Shown here piece by piece: positions 56,351-64,000 of a stretch of DNA of 64,000 nt. The first letter of the stretch is position 1. The number at the start of each line of letters is the position of its first letter. A model generated the notes under the pieces. The model saw nothing but the letters and a program-made list of their open reading frames with translations, made no database searches and had not been told where the DNA came from. The translations under genes were made by a program, and so were the position numbers. Source of the DNA: Epiperipatus broadwayi (taxonomy: Eukaryota; Onychophora; Udeonychophora; Euonychophora; Peripatidae); the NCBI GenBank assembly GCA_028023455.1, contig JAQFVV010006215.1, positions 1,436,580 through 1,500,579 on the forward strand. The letters run 5' to 3'.

Positions 56351-57218
56351 TTTATTTTACATGCTTATATTTTGGTGAATTTTACATTTCTGCCAAGCTC
56401 ATGTTTATATATTTTGTTTAACCCAGATTATCTACTGCTTGGATTGCAGTCTTTATTATGTTCACATGGGCCAAGATTAAAAACAGTTTCCATGCCTTTT
56501 GTATATTTTTAATCATTTTATACTGGTGAATTTTATTCAGCTTTTGGTCAGTGACATTTCTGCCAGTCTCATTTATGTATTATCTTTTTTAACATGGGTT
56601 GTTATTTAACCACTTGAATTGTGGTCTTTATTATGTTAGATGAGTAAAACTTAGGAACAGCTTACCATTTTTATATATATAATTATCACTTAAGTTTAAC
56701 TCTAGTTAGTAATGTCCTTTATTATTCTTTGTTATACTTTTCTCATGGTATTGGTATAACCTTCCACATACAATTCTCCATATAAAGTTTAAGGATGTAT
56801 AAACTGATTGCATAATATCTCCAAATATTTTAATAAAAATATTTAATGTTATTTTAATGTTTATACATATATCTATTGTCCTGGAACAGTGTCTTATAGT
56901 TTACTTCAGTATTGTAAAGGTGTAAAGAAATAAAAAAAGAAGATGATACTAATAAAGTAACTGTCAAGACTTTAACTATTGAAATGTATTGTACTCGATT
57001 CAAAGCTATCCATAAATGAAGGTTAATTTATTTACTTTTTTAATTATTTTATTTTATTCATTGCTTTAATAATCGTTATTATTGGTATTTTAATTTGCTT
57101 GATGTTTGTTTGCAGTTGTCTGTCTATCAATTGCTCATTTGAATAAGAATCTCCTTCTCTCCCTGATCTAGCAGCAATAAGTGACTCTTGGATTATTAAA
57201 TAGCTGTATTCTGATGTG
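56351..57218. other. A/T-rich spacer
   Basis: A diverged duplication is visible, GGTGAATTTTACATTTCTGCC near 56374 and GTCAGTGACATTTCTGCCAG near 56547, each followed by a similar ACC-GATTATCTAC or GGTTGTTATT block (quoted in part). No gene recognised. Confidence 0.35.
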
Positions 57219-57432
57219 ATGTGGTGTACTGTGGCTTCTCCTTAAACGAAGTCAAGAATATCTGAGCAATTATGCCCAGATAAACCTGTTAGCCACTTAA
57301 TTTTCCACTCCCCACTCTAAGTTTCCCCATATTCTGCTCCATCCCATTTCCACAACATAATCTTTGTCAACTCTATGGCCTTTATATCTAAATCCCCCAT
57401 AAACCAATTTCGAGACTCAAGAAGCCTAGTGG
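57219..57432 (-). mobile_element. 3' end of the 4.2-6.3 kb LINE family
   Basis: In reverse complement the segment matches 6135-6325: TTTAGATATAAAGGC, ACAAAGAT, GTTGTGGAAATGGGA, GAATATGGG, GTGGGGAGTGG and GCCACAGTA occur in the same order. It is a short 5'-truncated insertion of the same family with no coding capacity. Confidence 0.75.
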
Positions 57433-57669
57433 CACCCTCACTTGATAGATATTTAGTGTAGATTGTTTGGTATATATATATATATATATTGAAACGGTCA
57501 TATTATATATATAAGTGCTTCATGTATATATGTTGCTATTAAGTTAAAAATATTAAGACATTTTAAAAAATTGTAATGTATATAAAATGTAATTTTTTAT
57601 TAAAATGTAAATTTTATTATGAAATTTAAAGTTGTAATTATAAATTTATTAAACGCACATTGATTACGT

Positions 57670-57772
57670 AAGTAATATTTACTGAGGCTATAACCTCGAT
57701 AATATGCGTATAAAATGCGATAGTAGGGACCTCTACAGGTGTTTTAACCACAAGCCTCAGTAAATATTACTT
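57670..57772. repeat. Perfect 20-bp inverted repeat with GC-richer centre
   Basis: AAGTAATATTTACTGAGGCT at 57670-57689 and its exact reverse complement at 57753-57772 enclose 63 bp with several CG dinucleotides. The surroundings are A/T-rich and CG-poor. No coding or tRNA-like pattern. A short MITE or a structured RNA are both possible. Confidence 0.7.
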
Positions 57773-60284
57773 ATGAAATTTAATTATGAGTTGGTATGTA
57801 TAAAAAAAGATGGGGGTTCAAATCAGCCAAGAAAGTTTAACTTCTTAATTAATTAAAATACCAATTAATATTAAAAGAATGTAGGTACTAAATTCTAATT
57901 TTAGAATTTATATTTAGTGTAGAGTTGTCATTACAATAAAAGGTGGCATGAAATATGTATCCTTACTGGGGATTAGATTAAATCAAAAGACATTCGGAAT
58001 TTAATTTAAAAATGCAATTAGTAAATTTCAAAATTAAATTGCATTAAGATTATAATAAGTAAGATTATTTTAGAGAATAAAGAAAAGAATTTTCCTTAAG
58101 TTTAAATTAATTAATATGAAGAACAGCTGCTCCGGATGGCTTTGTTTTGAGATACATATATATATAGGGAAGAAAGTATTATTAATTATTGAAACTTCTG
58201 GAAGAGTTATTATATACTTCTTGTAGAGTTTAGTTATTGTAAACTTCTGGAAGAGATATTATAAAGTTCTAAGCTGTTAAATTACATCAAGCTATGAATG
58301 AATAGATCGCCACAATTTCTCTGGCCATCACCAAGAAACTGAGTATGGAGTTCCCTCGTACTATAGAATGCTAGGCTTATCAAGTCCTTGTCTACATTTG
58401 ACCATTCAAATTGCTGATATACTATGTCATTGCCGTCAAAAAGGAAGCCCCTAGTATGTAAAGCTACTGATAAACAATTAAAGCCTCTTTAATATGCTAC
58501 TTTTTTTGCTTTCACGAATTATGTTTCTTACAGTATTATTTAGATATTCTATTGCATTATTTAAATATTTTCTTAACGCACACTTAATTAATTGTACATA
58601 TTAAAGGAAGATCGACTTTTGTAATACTCCATCTTAAATTTGCTAGACTTATTGTTTGAGAATCAGATGAAGGAGAAATTTTAGTACATAGATTTCAATG
58701 ATTAAAATATTTGTTGTTATCTAAAGAAAAGTCCAGTAATTAAATAAAAACAAGATTTAAATCTCTCCTCATTGATTCTAATTTGTTTTTTATTTTATAC
58801 TATTTGCGAGTTTAAACTTGTATATTTAAAATAGGTTCTTTGAAGATGTCATTTAGCCATCAATGCAATTATAATGGTTTATATAACACTTTCAAATTAA
58901 AAAATTAAGATCGAGTGTCAAGATGTTAAAAGCAAACTATTTTCTTTTAGAAGGAACGAGTTAAACAACTTTCAGTTTTAAAATAAAATTTAATCTTACG
59001 AAGTTTAAAAGCTAAAACTTTGTTTTCTGTTTTAAAAGGGAACACATATATATGTATACAGATATGATTTAATACAATTCAGTTTAATATATTATCATTA
59101 GGCTATCATATCAACAATTCTGTATATATGAAAGACCTATGGGGCGGATCTCTGATTAAGCAGGGAGTAATCTCTTTATAAAATGTTTTAAATATATATA
59201 ATACTTGCATAGGCCCTGATTTACCCTCATATAATAGATATTCTCGTATTATAAACTTATGGCATGACTATTTACGTTTCTTTATATAGATTTAAATTTA
59301 AGTCCAAATATTTATTTTTTATATATAAATATAGCATTATTGTGTTGACTAATATCATGTCTATATTTAGTTGTATTTTTTCAGCAGATGTATATCCCTG
59401 CTTCAGAAAATTTAATTTGATAGGTTCATTCGAAATAAGTTCCACGCAAATGCGGGAACCTTCCTTTTATTTTTCAGACACAGAAGGTCTTCTTATTTCT
59501 TGTTACCAGTGCAGTGGATCATTCCTGCCTGTTAATGAGTTATTTAAAGTTACGTGAAAATGTTCATTCCTTCATTCCATGACTCATTTAACTTCGCAAA
59601 AGCGAATATATTCCCGTCATTGTTTTATTATAAGACTTGGATATGACATCGCAGAGGTGATCATATTCCAGTCTACTTCGTTATTTATTTATTACTTCAG
59701 CAACTCAGTACTGCCTTCCTCATCCCTTGTGTATATTAAAGCTTAATATTTCAGCTTTTATTGGTCATGATCATGAGAGTTATGCATTTATCTATTTAAC
59801 CATATTATCTAAAGTTAATTAAGCTTACCTTGCTTTATTTATTATTATATACCTGCTTGAGGGACATCTGCGCCAGAGATCAAAATATATACATCATCCA
59901 AAGTCCCTTATTATATGTATGTTATATATTGAAACTTTTATATATGGAATCATCAATTAATATAATTTCCACTATCTCTAGCAACCAAATTAAGCGGTAG
60001 TCATTTCTTTTATTTATTTGTTTGTAACTTTCTTACTAATAAAGTGTTTGTATTTTATATATACATTGCATTGGGTGTCTTGTTTGCCACAGGGAAGTCA
60101 TACAGTTAATAATCTAGTTTTAAGAGTCTCTACCTCTACCTGATCACCAAGCCTAAAAAAGAAATAAAGTAGTATATAGGTTGGAATGAGTTATGGTGGT
60201 TTAAGTCACTCTAGTGGTGGTTTTTTAGCTATCAACTTATCATGACCATTGCAATATATATATACGTCAAATTAGAATATCATT
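57773..60284. other. A/T-rich spacer with a duplicated heat-shock-element-like motif
   Basis: Mostly unassigned. A short direct duplication at 58188-58258 holds the motifs described separately. At 59380-59560 a less A/T-biased open frame ends at 59557 without a recognisable domain. Sequence around 60036-60110 (TTACTAATAAAGTG and then GGGTGTCTTGTTTGCC) could be the polyadenylation end of an unknown LTR or gene, but no partner was found. Confidence 0.35.
58191..58252 (+). promoter_or_regulatory. Two heat-shock-element-like motifs
   Basis: GAA-AC-TTC-TG-GAA at 58191-58203 is a perfect three-unit nGAAnnTTCnnGAAn heat-shock element. A second one at 58240-58252 reads TAA-AC-TTC-TG-GAA. They lie in a ~50-bp direct duplication. 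No gene start is recognised next to them, so chance is possible in such sequence. Confidence 0.25.
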
Positions 60285-61295
60285 ATATATATAAAAGACA
60301 TATTTTGCGGGTTCATCCGTGTTAAAATATTTTAAATATTGATATACCGATATTTCGACTTGATCACACAAGTCATCTACTGGATGATAAAAGGTAGAAA
60401 GACGGTTGTAGAGGCGCTACTATCACTGATTTGAAGAAAAAAACGTTAAAATTCCACCAATAGTAAAAATGTTAAATTAAGAATGTTTTTTAAAAAAATC
60501 TTTCAGATCTAAAAGAAGAAATAAATCATATTGATAGCGTTTTATTAGCAAATAGTTATAATTATAAATTTATTAAAAAAGTCTTATTTCAAGCCCAAAA
60601 TGGACAAAATAGGAAACAAAAAGGTGATAAATCAGCTATTAGAATTTGTGTTTCATATGTAAAAGGAATTACAGACAGTATTGGATGTATATTAAAATGC
60701 TATAATATAAATACAGTGTTTTCTACTCATCAAAAGATCAGCAATATAATAACCAAGCCTAAGGATTCAATCCCCCTTGAATCTCATGGTGTCTATAAAT
60801 CTCATGTGGAAATTGTAAACTTCTTATATAGGTATGAGTAATCATTGCATCAGTGTTAGGAGAGATGAGCATACTAATGCAGTTAAACAATACTCATCAT
60901 CATCAGCACTCACTTCATACTATAGATTCAGGTCATAAAATTGATTTTTCTAGTACCAGGATCATATCCAGATGTGATAATCTCTACCAGTGCAAAATTA
61001 GAGAAGCCATTGAGATACTTAAAAGACCAGATTGTATCAATAAGCAAGAAGATACATGCAAACTTCCTTCTATTTGGAAAGATTTTTTTAAAAAACATTC
61101 TTAATTTAACATTTTTGCTATTGGTGGAATTTTAATGTTTTTTTTAAATCGGTGATTGTAGCACCTCTACAACCATCTTTCTACCTTTTATCACCCAATA
61201 GATGACTTATGTGATCAAGTCAAAATGTCAGTATAATATTTAAAAACATTTTAACATGGATGAACCCGCAAAATGTCTTTTATATATGCAACCCG
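60285..61295 (+). pseudogene. Penelope-like element C-terminus inside a long inverted repeat
   Basis: Plus-strand frames at 60506-61106 show the region after a PLE reverse transcriptase, YVKGITDSIG, LKCYNINTVF and IITKPKDSIPLE, leading into a GIY-YIG endonuclease: GVY (60788-60796), YIG after one frameshift (60825-60833), RRDEH, and after a second shift GHKIDF, NLYQCKIREAIEI and LPSIWKDFFKKHS with the conserved Glu. The RT domain itself is missing. Flanking arms of about 215 bp (60285-60507 and 61084-61295) are inverted copies; the left arm even includes the inverted last codons of the endonuclease. The arm ends (GTCTTTTATATAT) match the small repeat at 12745-12945. Confidence 0.8.
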
Positions 61296-61992
61296 TGAAA
61301 ATCTTCGTATCAATATATATATATTTATGGTGACACTAATTATTAATAAAATTAAACCCCACATATAATAATTGAATATAATTATTTACAAAGAAAAATG
61401 CATTTTATATAAGCAGTTACCAAAGATACAGTTTGATAAAAGTTACTATCAACTTAATAAAAACGATACACTTTTTATAACATTAAATAGAAAAGTATTA
61501 ATTTATTTACAATAAAAAATATTTACATAATTTTTTATGTTGTAGCAAATAAAAAATATAAATATATTAATTTATTAAGCCCAAGCAGTTGATATAATAA
61601 TAACATGAAAGGCTGAAACCTTTGACAGATGCACCTTAAAAATGCTTATATGATAGCTAATCAGATATAATAATGACTGCACAAGGGAACTCTCAATTCA
61701 AAACACAAGGCAGAGATTTTACAAGAAAAAGATGTTTATTAACAATAAAAATTAATAGTAAAATTACCAGCAATAAGTAATAGGAATAGGCTACCAAATC
61801 TAAACTCTGAATTCAGAATTGGTTTCATATTTGAAAAAATTTTCAAAAGTGCATAAAATCATTCAAAGGTAAACCTGTAATTATATTCATAAAATAAAAA
61901 AGTTAATGTTTTTGGTTTTATACTTCATACTTATTTGAAAATGAATAACAAACTGCTGTAATTTTTTTAATAAATCAAACTTTTTCATAAAG
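61296..61992. other. A/T-rich spacer
   Basis: Nothing recognised. Confidence 0.4.
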
Positions 61993-62515
61993 AACTATAT
62001 TACATCACATGATTACATCTCTATACTAGTACATAATTGTTGTAAAGAAAGGCAAAACTCTCCATACAACAATTATGTGCTAGTATAGAGATGTGATCAT
62101 GTGATGTTTAATGGTTTAACACCAATCCTGCCTAATAGTATAGTGGTGGCTATGGTTGTTTAAGAGCCAAAGACACCAAAATGTATGGGTGCTGAATGGA
62201 GTTCAGACCCATATGACTATATAAGCTATTGAGCTTGGATTGAAAATATTATTGTGATTTCAATTTCATTCTCATAGTTTTGTAGTAAAGTAGAACTAAA
62301 AGATGGCTGCTGGAGGGTTGCATTGGATCCTAAGATCTAGTGCAGTGCTCTCAGATCCAAGGCTCCTCACTGATGATGGCCACAAGCCAGAAACTAGTCT
62401 GGGGATATTGGATGAGTAGGCACTAGATAGGGATTTTATGCACAAGCCTTCTGGCATCCATTTATTACTCTGTTTGGCACAGGATGGCCCTACTGTATGG
62501 AGAGTTTTGCCTTTG
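61993..62515 (+). repeat. HHR-repeat family A, copy A7 (near-complete unit)
   Basis: An inverted tail (ATCACATGATTACATCTC and its complement around 62040-62120) precedes a nearly complete plus-strand unit. The unit holds the shared module GTTCAGACCCATATGAC (62201-62217), ATTGAGCTTGGATTG, GCTGCTGGAGGGTTGCATT, the ribozyme (62357-62411) and the 3' part GCACAAGCCTTCTGGCATCC to GGAGAGTTTTGCC. It is the best single copy for deriving a family consensus. Confidence 0.85.
62357..62411 (+). ncRNA. Hammerhead ribozyme, family A, intact; best in the window
   Basis: CTGATGA at 62370-62376. Stem II TGGC/GCCA forms four perfect pairs with a CACAA loop (62377-62389). GAAA lies at 62390-62393. Stem III is AC/GT with a TA loop, and cleavage is predicted after C 62399 of GTC. 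Stem I has six pairs next to the core (TCCTCA 62364-62369 with TGGGGA 62400-62405, one T-G), an internal loop, and four pairs (CCAA 62357-62360 with TTGG 62408-62411). Every universally conserved hammerhead residue is present, and the internal loop in stem I facing the stem II loop is where tertiary contacts form in natural hammerheads. Type I topology. Confidence 0.85.
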
Positions 62516-63031
62516 TTTAAAAAACTATATTCAGAAAACATATTTCAGACATTAAAATTTTTTCATATTTTTTTAAAATAAACTTTTAGACTGTCATACA
62601 GTATAGCTTATGGATAAAATATACTTCTTCATTAAAAAGTGCATTAAGCAGATTACAATCTTTAAAAAACATTTTTCAATTTTTTTTTAGACTGCCATTA
62701 TAGTATCATGACTTAGAAAATTAGCTTAACATATTTCTATTTTATCATTACAAATATTTTGGTTTTGTATGTTGTATACAGTAGAAAATAAAAATATATT
62801 ATCAGTATGATAACACATATGGAAAAACACATTTTGATCCAACTTTTTAAATATTCAACTTTTTTATTCATATATGTGCTATGATAATTGTAGTTTTTGT
62901 TAATACTTTGGCTGATCTAAAAATGCTAAAAAAACAGTTTTAAAATTTATGCACTTCAAAATAATTATAGTCTCCCTATATATCTAACATAAAAAAATAG
63001 ATAAAACTTCTTGAAACTAAAGGTATATAAA
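62516..63031. other. A/T-rich spacer
   Basis: Nothing recognised. Confidence 0.4.
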
Positions 63032-63577
63032 GTTTAACCACTAAATATCACATGATTACCATCTCATGCTAGCACATAACTGTTAGTAAACAGGCAAAAA
63101 CTCTTCATATAGTAGTGCCACCTTATGATAACCAGAGTAATCAATGGATGCCAGAAGGCTTGTGCATAAAATCCCTATCTAATGCCTACTCATCCAATAT
63201 CCCCAGACTAGTTTCTGGCTTGTGGCCTTCATCAATGAGGAGCCTTGGATCTGACAGCACTCTAATGCAACCCTCCAGTATATTAGCTATTGAGCTTAGA
63301 TTGAAAATATTGTTGTGTTTTCAATTTCATTCTCATAGTTTTGTAGTGAAGTAGAGATAAAAGGTGGCTTCTGGAGGGTTGCATTAGATCCTAAAATCTA
63401 CGTGCAGTGCTCTCAGATCCAAGGCTCCTCACTGATAAAGGCCACAAGCCAGAAACTAGTCTGGGGATATTGAATGAGTAGGCACTAGATAGGGATTTTA
63501 TGCACAAGCCTTCTGGCATTCATTGATTACTCTGGTTAGCACAAGGTGGCACTATTATATAGAGAGTTTTTGCCTGT
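63032..63577. repeat. HHR-repeat family A, copy A8 (long snap-back with two dead ribozymes)
   Basis: A left arm on the minus strand (about 63090-63290) and a right arm on the plus strand (about 63370-63570) are inverted copies for about 200 bp, with an asymmetric centre from the unit interior. Each arm has a ribozyme. The left one (63194-63248) has TTGATGA in place of CTGATGA, and the right one (63419-63473) has CTGATAA. Both changes hit invariant core bases. The two arms carry different inactivating mutations, so they decayed independently after the dimer formed. Confidence 0.85.
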
Positions 63578-64000
63578 ATATAAAAGTTTGCAAATTATTA
63601 GATACTAAAATTTATAAATTACTGATATAGCCAAAAACAATGTCTTTTACTACATATTCACTAGTATAGACACATTTTTAAAAAATATGTTGCATTTATT
63701 TCATTAATTACAAACAAGGATAAACTATCAGATGTATAAATATTATAACAAATAAAAAAGTGCCTTTACTTTTTGATGAAGGTGATATAAACATAATTCA
63801 CTTTGCATGCTTTGTTGCAATGATGGAATAGCAGGTTCTGGAACATATGGTTTCTAAATCATGTTCAATTTTGTCATTTTTGGTGATCAAACTTATTAAT
63901 TCCCAAGCAAAAAAGTTATTTGATTATTTTGTTATCACTAATAGTTATTTCTCAACAGTAAACTTCTATATGGTATAAAAATGTATTTCCTTAAGGAATT
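63578..64000. other. A/T-rich spacer
   Basis: Nothing recognised to the end of the window. Confidence 0.4.

Noticed and set aside
59120-60110. Possible solo LTR ending near GGGTGTCTTGTTTGCC
   Set aside because: There is an AATAAAG and a plausible terminator-like end, but no matching second LTR, no clear TG...CA boundaries and no target-site duplication found.

Overview
The window looks like a gene-poor, very A+T-rich (by eye about three quarters A/T) stretch of a metazoan, probably invertebrate, nuclear genome. I see no intact host protein gene. Nearly everything recognisable is a decayed mobile element: Penelope-like elements (PLEs), RTE-type and other non-LTR retrotransposons, Tc1/mariner, pogo-like and hAT-like DNA transposons, a Ty3/gypsy fragment, tRNA-derived SINE-like units, fold-back repeats, and a 770-bp compound tetranucleotide array. 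This mix would suit a repeat-rich lophotrochozoan such as a cephalopod, but the phylum cannot be settled from this sequence alone.

The most striking content is a dispersed set of repeats carrying hammerhead-ribozyme (HHR) motifs. At least five sequence families (called A-E here) have a CTGANGA-type box, a short hairpin, GAAA, a tiny third stem and an NUH cleavage triplet, and most have a first stem split by an internal loop. The best-preserved copies are at 62357-62411 (+), 54584-54638 (-), 20467-20519 (+), 56206-56258 (+), 51134-51175 (-), 51693-51734 (+), 44941-45013 (-, one core change) and 32722-32785 (-, weak stem II). Families A, B and D share a GTTCAG-CCCATAT module upstream of the ribozyme, and C and D share the sequence after it, so A-D appear to be one superfamily. 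Many copies are snap-back inverted dimers with a different junction in each copy, or head-to-tail tandem units. A family A repeat at 54478-54738 runs directly into a decayed PLE reverse transcriptase plus GIY-YIG endonuclease (54790-55790). A second PLE C-terminus (60285-61295) sits inside its own inverted repeat. This supports reading the HHR repeats as PLE terminal repeats and their derivatives.

Layout: 0-4 kb, hAT-like end, direct repeat, HHR repeats. 4.2-6.3 kb, a LINE with recognisable reverse transcriptase. 10.5-10.8 kb, an isolated CpG-containing promoter-like island. 12.7-15.3 kb, palindromic repeats. 17.5-18.1, 22.4-23.9 and 38.4 kb, RTE pieces. 19-21.3 kb, fold-back and HHR repeats. 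24.7-26.6 kb, DNA-transposon relics. 26.6-32 kb, unassigned A/T-rich DNA. 32.6-35 kb, HHR repeat cluster. 35.7-37.6 kb, two mariners. 39.7-41.6 kb, a tandem repeat and gypsy remains. 41.9-44.4 kb, hAT transposase relic with SINE insertions. 44.9-45.6 kb, HHR repeats. 46.08-46.99 kb, a full-length processed pseudogene of CCDC25 with target-site duplications and poly(A). 48.2-49.0 kb, compound microsatellite. 49.7-56.4 kb, HHR repeats, a LINE C-terminus and the PLE. 57-64 kb, LINE 3' end, inverted repeats, the second PLE and two long family A fold-backs.

The coding remnants do not form an operon or pathway. What connects them is retrotransposition: PLE and LINE enzymes, the non-autonomous repeats they could have copied, and one host mRNA that was copied back into the genome.
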